A DNA stretch of 64,000 bases, taken from positions 19,941 to 83,940 of the forward strand of contig NZ_JALCZU010000015.1 in the NCBI RefSeq assembly GCF_023522835.1. Direction: 5' to 3'. The notes under the pieces were generated by a model. It was not told the origin of the DNA and searched no databases. It saw nothing but the letters and a program-made list of their open reading frames with translations. The position numbers and the translations under genes were made by a program. Position 1 is the first letter of the stretch. Every line of letters begins with the position of its first letter. Source of the stretch: Oceanobacillus saliphilus. GTDB lineage: Bacteria > Bacillota > Bacilli > Bacillales > Amphibacillaceae. Shown in pieces: positions 27,049-35,551 of the stretch.

Positions 27049-27540
27049 TTTAATTGCCCCCTTATCATTTGAATATTATATTTAAGTTGATACAACATTA
27101 GCAATTACTTTACATAGAGAAAAGAGCCGCTGTTTATTGGCTGGGAATGGATGTTTGAGTAGATAGTGGTACGATGTGTTTAAACCAATAGACTTAATTT
27201 TCAAAAATTACTAATTATAAATAATCATACATTTAGGGTATGTAGAAGTCAATTAAATATCAGAATTTTAAAATATAATATTCTATTCAGTTATATTGTT
27301 TTCCGTCACCACTGCTGATTGTAAATTGGATAGTTTAATTATTTAAATTCAATGTGTAGGCGCGTATACTTACTGTAATTATATGAAATACAATTTTATT
27401 TAATGAAATATAAATCGGAATTGTCTTTGGGAGTTCCAAAAAAAGAAGAAAGAACTGGAGGATAATGGAGTCGATGTCATTCGAATGACTTCAGTTTTGA
27501 AACATTTATTACTTAAAGATTATTTTTTAAGGAGGATCAA

Positions 27541-27680
27541 AAAGGACTAAGAAGTTCGAGGCAGCGTATCTCCTCGTAGCGGGCTTCCACAGGATGTGGG
27601 CGGTTTTAGTAGAAGTATCATAACTGTTTTAGTATATGCAGACGCTCTTGCAAGCAGGAAAAGTTTTTCCTTTTCCAAGC
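27541..27680. repeat. Likely dispersed Bacillaceae repeat
   Basis: GC-rich sequence (GCGTATCTCCTCGTAGCGGG, then TTCCACAGGATGTGGGCGG, then TTTTAGTAGAAGTATCAT) stands out from the AT-rich surroundings. It resembles an intergenic repeat I recall from Oceanobacillus-like genomes. A single copy is seen here, so family membership is from memory. Confidence 0.4.
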
Positions 27681-27790
27681 ACAATTCCCTCAAAACTTAA
27701 TTCCGATTCATTATCACTCTTATTCAACTCTTTGCACCCTTTCGCATAAAAAGAAAAAGGTCGCTGCCACAGTTGCGTTTTTTAAATTTA

Positions 27791-27808
27791 GCACCAGTTA
27801 AATTGAAG
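27791..27808 (-). repeat. Array element, left-most copy
   Basis: GCACCAGTTAAATTGAAG. It lies about 100 bp beyond the last array gene and marks the left border of the array; a variant (CTCCAGTTTACTTCAT) lies at 27882, just after that gene's stop. Confidence 0.55.
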
Positions 27809-27909
27809 TAGTAGATTCACCCCTCCATTTAACAAAGGTTATTTATCAGCAATCAATTCTGAAAACTATTGTGGTATTAAAGCTCCAGTTTACTTCATAA
27901 AAGAACTGA

Positions 27910-28461
27910 TTAAATAGCTGTCGATTTCCATTCTTCTTTTAATAAACCATAAATAACCCTATCTTGATATTCTCCATTTACGTATTCATAATTGCGAATA
28001 GTGCCTTCCTGAGTAAAGCCAAATCTTTCTGGGATTACCCTGCTCTTTAAATTTTTACTTGCAACATTTATTTCAACTTTCCTCAAGTCTAAATCATTAA
28101 ATGAATGGTCAATAAATTGTTTTACTGCTTTTGTTACCAAACCTTTTCCTGTAAAACTATCTCCTAGCCAGTAACCTATTTCAGTCTTTCTTGCAATCCA
28201 ATCTATATACAAGAAACCTATGGAACCAGCAATACTGCCATTATGCCAAATACCAGCCCAATATCCATTGTTTTCAGATAGCCTTATTAGAGATTTTTCA
28301 ATGAATGCTACTGAATCCTCAACCTTGTTTGTTTTCTCTGGAAAAGAAAGCCACTTCCCTAAATTTTCACGGCTCCGATCTATTACTTGATATAATTCCT
28401 TTGCGTGTCTTGGTTCTAGAATTGAAAGGTGATTTTTTGAATCAATATTTACTTTATACAT
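27910..28461 (-). CDS. GNAT acetyltransferase, RimJ/RimL (YdaF) type
   Basis: A 183-residue acetyltransferase acting on protein or small-molecule amines. Family features are IGYWLGDSFTGKGLVTKAV (acetyl-CoA loop), KVEINVASKNLKSRVIPERF and the ending YQDRVIYGLLKEEW. AGGGGGGC precedes the ATG. The RimJ/RimL group includes ribosomal-protein and spermine acetyltransferases, and no substrate can be assigned. It is the last gene of the array in transcription order. Confidence 0.88.
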   Translation of the reverse strand: MYKVNIDSKNHLSILEPRHAKELYQVIDRSRENLGKWLSFPEKTNKVEDSVAFIEKSLIRLSENNGYWAGIWHNGSIAGSIGFLYIDWIARKTEIGYWLGDSFTGKGLVTKAVKQFIDHSFNDLDLRKVEINVASKNLKSRVIPERFGFTQEGTIRNYEYVNGEYQDRVIYGLLKEEWKSTAI

Positions 28462-28573
28462 TATCTTTTGCCCCCCTTTATATTTTTATAGGCTAAAGCA
28501 CTGTACACCCCACCGCTACGTTAATTGAATAACGGTGCAAACCCTAATTTAACTAACGTATTCCATTAACGAA

Positions 28574-29035
28574 TTAGAATATTCTACCTACTAGATGATA
28601 AGGATTGACTTCCCAAGTTTCATAAGGAGTTATATGCTTTGCATTTATAGCATCCAGAGTTCTTGACTTCATATGAGGACGTGTTATGTATTGGTCGATA
28701 TTTTCTTCATTTATGTCTACAAATCTTGCTTCACTTATTTCTTCAGGTGGAATTTTGATAGTTCCACTAATATATCTCCCTTTAAAAACAACTGATAAAA
28801 TCTGTTTCGTCGCATTATAATACACTCCTGTGATGCCAACTGGTTTAATAATCAACCCTGTTTCTTCTAGAACCTCTCTGGAGACGGCTTTATCAAGTGC
28901 TTCTCCTACTTCTACTTGTCCTCCCGGCATTTCCCAAGTATCCTGTCTCCATTGAACTTTTACTAATAGAACTTCACTATCCTCATTTGTTACAAGTGCA
29001 GATACAGCAACAATGTGTTTAGGTATCGCTTCCAT
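28574..29035 (-). CDS. NUDIX hydrolase
   Basis: A 153-residue NUDIX enzyme that cleaves nucleoside diphosphates linked to another moiety. The Nudix box is complete: GGQVEVGEALDKAVSREVLE followed by ETGL (GX5EX7REUXEEXGU). SD CTGGAGG lies before the ATG. It is preceded and followed by degenerate array spacers. The substrate is unpredictable from sequence. Confidence 0.88.
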   Translation of the reverse strand: MEAIPKHIVAVSALVTNEDSEVLLVKVQWRQDTWEMPGGQVEVGEALDKAVSREVLEETGLIIKPVGITGVYYNATKQILSVVFKGRYISGTIKIPPEEISEARFVDINEENIDQYITRPHMKSRTLDAINAKHITPYETWEVNPYHLVGRIF

Positions 29036-29191
29036 ATTCCAACCTCCAGATTATATAATTACCCGATTTCTCTCGTTTCATCGTACCCTTGCTAAATATA
29101 CCAATAATTAAAATGATAATACCTATCGAACAACCTCCTATATATTCAATAATATAAAAGGCCGAATCTCACACAATTATCTCCTTGGAAT

Positions 29192-29605
29192 TTAATAACC
29201 TCTGGCCAGAAATTGTTCTAAACTTTTACTTAAACTAACAAAATCATCTTCTAATACCTTAACGTCAGGTTCCACCCAAGAAAATCCGTCGTTTATATAT
29301 CGAGGGATAATATGCATATGATAATGATCTACATCTTTAAATATTCCGTTGTTTTGCATTATCGTAATGCCGTCTGTTTTTAATATATTTTCTAGAGCTT
29401 TAGTTATTTTTTGAGAAATAAGTATCACTTGGATCAAACTATTTTGGTCAACATCAGTAAATTCCTGATAATGTTTTTTCGGGATAACCAAAATATGCCC
29501 CTTGTTAATAGGATATTTATCTAGAAAACAACAAACATAATTATCCTCATATATAGTATAAGCATCCGCCTTTTTATCAACTATCTCACAAAATATACAA
29601 GACAC
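29192..29605 (-). CDS. HIT-family hydrolase
   Basis: A 137-residue histidine-triad protein (HINT/Hit type) that hydrolyses nucleotide phosphoramidates or dinucleoside polyphosphates. N-terminal CIFCEIVDKK carries two cysteines typical of zinc-binding HIT proteins. The active-site triad is HYHMHIIPRY near residues 94-103. The start is GTG at 29605 with GGAGGGAAG seven bases upstream. Confidence 0.92.
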   Translation of the reverse strand: MSCIFCEIVDKKADAYTIYEDNYVCCFLDKYPINKGHILVIPKKHYQEFTDVDQNSLIQVILISQKITKALENILKTDGITIMQNNGIFKDVDHYHMHIIPRYINDGFSWVEPDVKVLEDDFVSLSKSLEQFLARGY

Positions 29606-29828
29606 TATTGCACTTCCCTCCCTATACCTAAACGTAAATTATTTCTTTCTTCCTCAACAATCTTGCAGCTTTATTTCAGCGTCTATGCATTTAATATTAA
29701 CGATATATTCTATAGTTTAATTATAAAAATTCAGAACATAACGTTTAAAAAAGAGAACGACTCTCATGTCGTTTTGCTTATTTAACTTGAACCAATAATT
29801 TTTTAGCTATTTAATAAGATTAGACAGA

Positions 29829-30287
29829 TTATAATTTTCTACTGATAAAATTAGTATGAACAGGTCTTAGATCTAATTCTCTTGCCCAAACAGAAAGTTG
29901 ACCAATATGATGAATTTCGTGAGCAATTATATGGTGGAGTATTTCATCCTTCGTATATTTATCTTCATCCCAAGAGACATTTACGAGTTCTTCTCTTGAT
30001 TCCTCTAAAATGGTTTTCAAATCAACAACAATTTCATTACGGAATGTGTCTGATAGCGATTTAACCTTTTCAAGCGTATTATAATCAGCAAACGGAAATG
30101 CTATATCATCTTTCCCTTGAATACCTCGAATCCAACTATATTCCACGTCAATAATGTGAAAAAGGGTATATAAAATATTTCCTACTCCCCCTCTGCGGTC
30201 TTTTAACAACTCATCAGGTGTTAGTAGGTTACACCAGTCAAACCATTCATCTCTTACCTGCCAGTTATACTTAAAGAACTTTATCAA
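29829..30287 (-). CDS. DinB-family protein
   Basis: A four-helix DinB/YfiT-like protein of about 152 residues. The metal-binding histidines are visible in LYTLFHIIDVEYSWIRGI (first His) and HHIIAHEIHHIGQLSVWA (second pair). DinB relatives are often thiol-dependent S-transferases or detoxification enzymes. TTG at 30287 is the likely start (AGGAG eight bases before); the GTG at 30296 overlaps the SD. Confidence 0.85.
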   Translation of the reverse strand: MIKFFKYNWQVRDEWFDWCNLLTPDELLKDRRGGVGNILYTLFHIIDVEYSWIRGIQGKDDIAFPFADYNTLEKVKSLSDTFRNEIVVDLKTILEESREELVNVSWDEDKYTKDEILHHIIAHEIHHIGQLSVWARELDLRPVHTNFISRKL

Positions 30288-30440
30288 AGGAAACACTCCT
30301 AAAATTGAATTAATAGTTAGCGTTTACATAATTCCTCTTCTTAACGAAGTAAACTGCTGCGTTGATTGAACAAGGGTACAATTACTAATTTAAGGAAAGC
30401 ACGAGTTAGCCTTAATAAAAGGTTTATATCTTATTTCTGG

Positions 30441-31262
30441 TTAACTTCCTATTATTTCTTTCACCCAATTCATTCCTTCATCTACAAATGTTTCTGTTGG
30501 GTTTGTATGTGGTGTATGTTCAAAAACAAAAAACACACCTGAACTTGTCGACAGCTTATCGATTAAATCTTTTACTTTAAAGTGTGAATTGTCTATTTCG
30601 TGTGACGGATGAACAGGTACCCAAATGTATTTATTATGATGAAACTCTACGTTGTGTATATGGACAACCTTTATATGTTTCTTCCACTTTTCAATATAAT
30701 CCATCACCTTATCGCCAGTTGCTAGTAAATAATCTCCTATGTCAATGCAGATTTTTATTCCATACTTGTCCCAAATTTCAATTGGAAAATTATCAAGAGA
30801 TCTAATCCCAAACGCAGACCTGTTAATTCCTAGTTTAGGCTCACATACAATTGTTATAGAATATTTTTCTTGTAGTACATGTAATCTTTTTATTCCGTCT
30901 TCAATTATTTCAGTAGTATCTACATCTTTTTCTTCTTTAAAATAAGGAAAGTGCACTAAAATATACGCAGCCTCTAACTGGGACATATATTTAACTTCCG
31001 ATTCAAACTGTTCCCAAGCCTTTTCAGGTTCGTATTGTATCTTTTCCAACAAATCATATTTACTTTGATTTCTGTACAAGGGGGAGTGTAGACCAAATGT
31101 TACATTATTCTTATTTAATAGCTCTAAGAAATGATGAAAAGATTCTTCGCTTGGAAACTCGCCAATCTCAATATGATTTACATTTTTCCTCCTAAATAAT
31201 AAAGGGAACTTTTCAGGATCTGACATAATTACACTTCCAGAAAGTCCAATACGATGATCCAT
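30441..31262 (-). CDS. Sugar phosphate isomerase/epimerase-type TIM barrel (AP_endonuc_2)
   Basis: A 273-residue xylose-isomerase-like TIM barrel. Metal ligands typical of the fold appear along the strands: FGLHSPLY (His), ILVHFPYF, IVCEPKLG (Glu), ICIDIGDYLL (Asp), VVHIHNV (His) and VFEHTP (Glu). Relatives include endonuclease IV and sugar epimerases. The metal-site residues favour a sugar isomerase/epimerase, but the substrate is unknown. SD AAGGAG precedes the ATG. Confidence 0.8.
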   Translation of the reverse strand: MDHRIGLSGSVIMSDPEKFPLLFRRKNVNHIEIGEFPSEESFHHFLELLNKNNVTFGLHSPLYRNQSKYDLLEKIQYEPEKAWEQFESEVKYMSQLEAAYILVHFPYFKEEKDVDTTEIIEDGIKRLHVLQEKYSITIVCEPKLGINRSAFGIRSLDNFPIEIWDKYGIKICIDIGDYLLATGDKVMDYIEKWKKHIKVVHIHNVEFHHNKYIWVPVHPSHEIDNSHFKVKDLIDKLSTSSGVFFVFEHTPHTNPTETFVDEGMNWVKEIIGS

Positions 31263-31363
31263 AATATAGTTTACTCTCCTTCCAAAAAGATTGTAGCACT
31301 AAAACAGTTGTTATATATTAAGATACTCATCGTTTAGTTAAATAAAATGGATAATACGTTCTC

Positions 31364-31924
31364 TTAATTTCTCACCTCTTCAAGCGTTTTTTGACAAAAT
31401 ATTAAGCGATCACCAGGATTCCAAACGTGCAGATGATCAGCAATGTATCCCCGTAACCACAACACGCCGTTAATTTTCCTGAGGTAAAAGCCTTTCGGAA
31501 AATCATCGTCTTCACTTACTATCTCCGATGCTATTGTGATGGAGCCAGAAGGAGCTTGATGTTGTTGTGAAAGATTCCCCGTATAACCTTCAGGCTGATC
31601 TAGATACTCTAGTCTTACGTGAGGTCCTAGCTCAAGCGGACACAATTCTAAATCAGTTTCGCTTACTCGTTTAAAAATTTGAGGCATAGTAGCCCCATTA
31701 TGGAAGCCAAGGTCGCTAACGGTTAGTTCAACAGTCTTCAAACTGTACTTTGTTTCAGAAGTAGTAAACTTTTCATCAGATAATAGTCTCTCTCCATACT
31801 CATTCATCAAGATAGAGTGTTGTTGCAATTTTTGAATAAGCTGTAATTTTGTTAGCCCACCAACCTCTATTGTTCTAGTAATTACTGGGCAATCAGGGTA
31901 TATTCGCATTTTTTTCACAGTCAA
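31364..31924 (-). CDS. Conserved hypothetical protein (often labelled helicase)
   Basis: A 186-residue protein. The pattern CPVITRTIEVGGLTKLQLIQ, TVELTVSDLGFHNGATMPQI, LCPLELGPHVRLEYLDQPEG and PKGFYLRKINGVLWLRGYIA is a conserved Bacillus family sometimes annotated as helicase, but no helicase motifs are present. No signal peptide or membrane helix. A GTG at 31918 has a better-spaced SD (GGAAGGG) than the TTG at 31924. Element-like CATCGTTTAGTTAAAT lies 19 nt beyond the stop. Confidence 0.7.
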   Translation of the reverse strand: MTVKKMRIYPDCPVITRTIEVGGLTKLQLIQKLQQHSILMNEYGERLLSDEKFTTSETKYSLKTVELTVSDLGFHNGATMPQIFKRVSETDLELCPLELGPHVRLEYLDQPEGYTGNLSQQHQAPSGSITIASEIVSEDDDFPKGFYLRKINGVLWLRGYIADHLHVWNPGDRLIFCQKTLEEVRN

Positions 31925-31938
31925 AACCCTTCCAATAT

Positions 31939-32646
31939 TTATTCACCCAAGTTTCTAAAAAACTCATAGAATTCATCAACACTATAAGCTTTAAAAATAA
32001 GATCTTTCTTGTCAAACACTAGCATTGCTGGAAATTGTTCGATGTCCAATTCTTCTTTATAATCTACAATATAATTCTCATCATAAGGCCCCCATGCAGC
32101 TGAAGCTCTGTATTTTGTACCCTCCAATATATTCATTACATTTTCATATAACGTTTCCTGCATCTCCGTTGGTAATGACGTCCCATCTTTATACATGACG
32201 ACAATATTAAACCCATCTATATGCGATAGAAGTCGTGAAAATTTTTCTTCGTGAGACATCTCTAACAGGATAATATCATCTGCAATCCCTTCGAAATCAT
32301 TCCCTCTTGGTGGGTTTACCAACACTTTTTGCCCCGTTTTTATTTCATCGATAGATGCTTCCTTTTCCTCTTCATGTCTAATGACAGTTTTATCGGTTAT
32401 CATAGCTGAATAAGAATAGCCCTCCTCTGTCATATCCGGACCTTTTCTATCACGTTTTTCCCATCCGGAAATGTCAACAACAACACTGCTTTCACTTTTA
32501 TTGATTTCCGATACAGTTCCTATCATTTTATCTTCTTCATAATGACCATAGGGATACGATTCATGAGCTCCCTCACTTTTACCACACGCAGAAATAAATG
32601 ACATGGTAAATAAGAAAATTACTAAAAATAATATACTTCGATGCAA
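31939..32646 (-). CDS. Lipoprotein of unknown function
   Basis: A lipoprotein of about 235 residues. The best start is the TTG at 32646: GGAAGG lies 7 nt upstream, and the product opens with a perfect signal peptide (LHRSILFLVIFLFTMSFISAC). An in-frame ATG 41 codons earlier would bury that signal. The N-terminal half resembles a DUF3221-like OB domain (GTVSEINKSESSVVVDISGW, then IKTGQKVLVNPP). The C-terminal part has a thioredoxin-like ending (AMLVFDKKDLIFKAYSVDEF). Function unknown. Confidence 0.7.
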   Translation of the reverse strand: MHRSILFLVIFLFTMSFISACGKSEGAHESYPYGHYEEDKMIGTVSEINKSESSVVVDISGWEKRDRKGPDMTEEGYSYSAMITDKTVIRHEEEKEASIDEIKTGQKVLVNPPRGNDFEGIADDIILLEMSHEEKFSRLLSHIDGFNIVVMYKDGTSLPTEMQETLYENVMNILEGTKYRASAAWGPYDENYIVDYKEELDIEQFPAMLVFDKKDLIFKAYSVDEFYEFFRNLGE

Positions 32647-32784
32647 GCGACTTCCTTCCCTCTGCCGAACAGAAATTGTACTTTTAACCATGTCAAATTT
32701 CTTTTTCCACAATCCTGCCATATAGTTTAAGTGTAATTTTTCACGATTCAATTTAGAACATTGGCCCATTTAGCTTCATTAGAT

Positions 32785-33324
32785 TTATGTCCATTCTGTT
32801 CTTAACAATGAAAAAATCAAGGCATCATGAGACTGGTTATTTTGATAAAGATACCCTCTTAATAGTCCTTCCTTAGAGAAACCTAATCGACTTAATAATT
32901 GAATAGACACCTCATTTTGAGGATATGTTACAGCTCCCATTCTAAATAACTCTAAATCTTCAAATGAATAACGTAACACTTCTTTTACCGCTTCAGTCGT
33001 AATTCCTTGATTCCAATGAGAAGGATGTAATTCATAACCAATCTCAGCCTTTTTACTCCAGGTGCTAAGGTTGTTTAACCCTAACGTACCAACAAAATCA
33101 TCTGTATCCTTTATTACAATTCCCCATCTTATGCCCTTTTTGCTTTCATATGTCTTCTGAAAAGAATCTACCATTTTTAATGCTTCATCCATATTTCTTA
33201 AACTATCCATCCCATAATACTTGGTTACTTCATATTTTGACATAATTTCAAAATAGCTTCGGACATGTTCCTCATTTACTTGAACTAATTTCAGCCGACT
33301 TGTTTTCAATTCAGGAAACTTCAT
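32785..33324 (-). CDS. GNAT acetyltransferase, RimJ/RimL type
   Basis: A 179-residue acetyltransferase: LKTSRLKLVQVNEEHV opening, EIGYELHPSHWNQGITTEAV acetyl-CoA loop, NEVSIQLLSRLGFSKEG and a final HDALIFSLLRTEW. ATG at 33324 is chosen because GGGGGAGAGG lies just upstream; an in-frame ATG ten codons earlier has none. A second copy of this enzyme class in the array (see 27910), clearly non-identical. Confidence 0.88.
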   Translation of the reverse strand: MKFPELKTSRLKLVQVNEEHVRSYFEIMSKYEVTKYYGMDSLRNMDEALKMVDSFQKTYESKKGIRWGIVIKDTDDFVGTLGLNNLSTWSKKAEIGYELHPSHWNQGITTEAVKEVLRYSFEDLELFRMGAVTYPQNEVSIQLLSRLGFSKEGLLRGYLYQNNQSHDALIFSLLRTEWT

Positions 33325-33362
33325 TAAACCTCTCCCCCAGATTCTATCACCCATTAATGGAA

Positions 33363-33896
33363 TTATATTATGTTGAACTTGTCCTTTTCTCCTTCTTTTA
33401 TAGACTTGGCAATGACTTCACATTTTTTTATAGCCCAAATATAATGCTTAGAAGTATTTGCTGCAAAATAGCTGTATAAGTTACTAGTTTTTGTCCACTT
33501 GTAGTATTTTTTTATCATAATTTCTTGGTTGGTATGTGACTTTATAAGATCCATGACTCTTTCATGGCTCAACTTTAATTTTTTCATAGCTTGGTTTAAT
33601 GTTACATCTTGATAGCTTTCCCAAATCCCCATATTAAGTGACTTGAGAGTACTCCACTTAAAGCCAGGTGCTGGAATAAAGGGAGTATCCCCGTTCATAC
33701 CCTCTCTATACCATCTTTCAAGCATGGCATGCCATTCATACAGATGCATTACTACATCACGGAAATTCTTATCTCTATCTTGAGTCTCAATTGAAATACT
33801 CCTTTTTCTACTAGGTACAGAATCAATTATTTCAAGCAATAATTTAAAGTTTCGTTCGCTATCTAGTAATAGAATTTCTTTTTCACTAATTGCCAC
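33363..33896 (-). CDS. ClbS/DfsB-family four-helix protein
   Basis: About 177 residues of the ClbS/DfsB (DUF1706) family, whose best-known member ClbS protects E. coli from its own colibactin. Diagnostic parts are the SKEE-like opening (ISEKEILLLDSERNFKLLLE), DVVMHLYEWHAMLERWYREG and FKWSTLKSLN, with the C-terminal AANTSKHYIWAIKK. The GTG at 33896 lies nine bases from AAGGA; the ATG at 33917 has no SD. No polyketide cluster is nearby, so a general protective role is possible but inferred. Confidence 0.82.
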   Translation of the reverse strand: MAISEKEILLLDSERNFKLLLEIIDSVPSRKRSISIETQDRDKNFRDVVMHLYEWHAMLERWYREGMNGDTPFIPAPGFKWSTLKSLNMGIWESYQDVTLNQAMKKLKLSHERVMDLIKSHTNQEIMIKKYYKWTKTSNLYSYFAANTSKHYIWAIKKCEVIAKSIKEGEKDKFNII

Positions 33897-33936
33897 TATA
33901 ATCATTCCTTCCTGCATTAACCTGCCCTATTTTAAA

Positions 33937-33988
33937 TTCAACAAAAAAGATGCTCCTCCTTCTTTATGGATTGCATCCAATAGTTGAA
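33937..33988 (-). repeat. Array element, GATGC/GCATC variant
   Basis: A 52-bp imperfect palindrome with ends TTCAAC and GTTGAA. The inner arms are GATGC (33949-33953) and GCATC (33973-33977) instead of the usual GGTGC/GCACC: a paired change that keeps complementarity. It starts 15 nt after the preceding GNAT stop and runs up to the ClbS gene, preceded by CCTGCCC. Confidence 0.7.
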
Positions 33989-34002
33989 GAAGCTATCTTT
34001 TT

Positions 34003-34515
34003 TTATTTATCCCAAACATAATAAACAAAAGATAATAATTGTCCATTCATTTTAAATTCTTCATCAGCTGTTGCTATATACTGAAATCCATTTTTCTCCA
34101 AGACCTTTTGAGATGCTATGTTATTTGTTGTTGTTTTCGCTGATATCTGTCTTATGCCTAGCACAGTTGTAGTTTCTAATAATAGATTCAATGCTATGTT
34201 AGCAATACCTTTTCCAGTATATGCTTTTCCTACTCTATAACCGATGTGACCAAGACCCTGTGACTTTTCGATATCAACTAAGTTCATTCTTCCAAGAATT
34301 ATGCCTTCTTGATTATTAATTAAATAAAAATAAGATACCCCTTGATTTTGTTCATCCATCAAGGCTTTGTTTCTTTGTTTAAATGTCTCAAGGTTATAGT
34401 AATCATCCCCACGACTTGGAACCATTTCCTCAAAATAAGCTCTGTTTTCAAGTTCAAATTCAAATAACTTCTCAAATTCTTCTTCTTGTAATTTCTTAAT
34501 TGCAATATTCATCAT
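34003..34515 (-). CDS. GNAT acetyltransferase, RimJ/RimL type
   Basis: A 170-residue acetyltransferase (ELENRAYFEEMVPSR, GHIGYRVGKAYTGKGIANIA, ASQKVLEKNGFQYI). The ATG at 34515 follows GGTGG. A truncated duplicate of its 5' half lies at 46800-47040 together with the adjoining array element, showing that the gene and its boundary moved or duplicated as a unit. Confidence 0.88.
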   Translation of the reverse strand: MMNIAIKKLQEEEFEKLFEFELENRAYFEEMVPSRGDDYYNLETFKQRNKALMDEQNQGVSYFYLINNQEGIILGRMNLVDIEKSQGLGHIGYRVGKAYTGKGIANIALNLLLETTTVLGIRQISAKTTTNNIASQKVLEKNGFQYIATADEEFKMNGQLLSFVYYVWDK

Positions 34516-34527
34516 AATTACCACCAA

Positions 34528-34579
34528 TTCAATGAATTAATATGCTGTACCTTCTTCAAAATTTACCCATTTACTTGAA
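34528..34579 (-). repeat. Array element spanning a whole intergenic gap
   Basis: ATTCAATGAATTAATATGCT starts the element and CTTGAAG ends it. It overlaps the stop of the P-loop gene and abuts the start of the GNAT gene. Its left 30 bp match 47051-47080 with one mismatch; the right half differs more. Confidence 0.6.
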
Positions 34580-35083
34580 GTAGTTTATAATTTCAGCGTT
34601 ACTTTTCAAGACGATCAGCTTGCTATCATAAGGGCTTAACATATCAAAAATTTCTGGCTTACTTTTATACTCAAAAACAGTATTGTAATTATATAGATCG
34701 TTTAAAATTTTTAAAGTTGGTTTATAATTTGCTTTTTCTAAACCTACTTTCTGCATAAAAAATCTCTTAATTATCCTAAGTCGCCTTGTTGACAATCTAG
34801 TATCTAAAAATAAAATAACGTCAGCATTTTGAAAGCACGGAAAAACCCATTTATGATGAACCCCTTCCACAATCCAGTTATCAGAGTTAATGATTGTATT
34901 CAAATACTCGTCTCTTTTTTCGTCAGTGCGTTTAATATCTCCAGTTTTAAACCTTTCCCAAACGACATTATCTAATTCATAACAGGGAATGTGTAACTGA
35001 GTAGAAAGCATCTTGGCCAAGGTTGTTTTTCCACTTCCAACCGAACCTATAATATGTATTCTTTTAGGAATCTTCCTTTCCAT
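34571..35083 (-). CDS. P-loop NTPase, FlaR/adenylate-kinase-like
   Basis: A 170-residue small kinase-type NTPase often called a topology modulation protein. Walker A is GSVGSGKTTLAKML near residue 13, then CYELDNVVWERF, a WIVEGVHHKW segment and the LID-like STRRLRIIKRFF. The true substrate is unknown; the fold suggests phosphorylation of a small metabolite. The array element overlaps its stop codon. Confidence 0.8.
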   Translation of the reverse strand: MERKIPKRIHIIGSVGSGKTTLAKMLSTQLHIPCYELDNVVWERFKTGDIKRTDEKRDEYLNTIINSDNWIVEGVHHKWVFPCFQNADVILFLDTRLSTRRLRIIKRFFMQKVGLEKANYKPTLKILNDLYNYNTVFEYKSKPEIFDMLSPYDSKLIVLKSNAEIINYFK

Positions 35084-35169
35084 ATACCCGCCCCTTTGCT
35101 CAGTTAGAAAAGATGTTACTAATCCGATTGAATCTTCAACTTTGAACCCAATAGTTTAAGTACGTAACT

Positions 35170-35460
35170 TCAAAATTTGCTATCAAATGTAATATCTTTA
35201 CTTGGGTAAACATCTACAAACCAACGTAGTACTCCGTTATGATGGTTAATAATTTGTTGGGCAGTAATTTCTTGAGAATCCCACGTTTTTTCAGTTCATC
35301 ATTATCTAAAGTAGTATTAATAAATGAATCAGGAGTAGTTTTTTGAATGATTACCTCTTGATTGTTTGGAGCAATTTCAGGATGAATTTCACAACCGATT
35401 GTGCCATATTCTAAAGGTTTACTAGCAGGTGCACCTATTAGTTGAAAAACATTGGGTAAG
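35170..35460 (-). pseudogene. Isochorismatase-family hydrolase remnant
   Basis: The minus strand reads EIHPEIAPNNQEVIIQKTTP, DSFINTTLDNDELKKRGI, then a frame break, then EITAQQIINHHNGVLRWF and a stop at 35170. The segment between, which in the family holds the catalytic Cys (compare GCKTEHCIDTAVRT of the intact gene at 59651-60208), is missing, as is the N-terminus. The gene is therefore dead through truncation and internal deletion. Confidence 0.8.
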
Positions 35461-35551
35461 GAAAATTAAAAATATACAGAAATCGAAACTTACATATTAC
35501 TTGATGAGATGAACATTTTGGTAATTAGTTTAGAAATATTTCACTATCTCT

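Larger units (their letters stand above)
27049..27909. other. 861-bp non-coding junction between the core region and the gene array
   Basis: The left part presumably holds the TRAP promoter. The middle carries the repeat at 27541-27680. The right end holds the first array-type motifs: CAACTCTTTGCACCC near 27725 and GCACCAGTTAAATTGAAG at 27791. No gene is visible. Confidence 0.5.
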
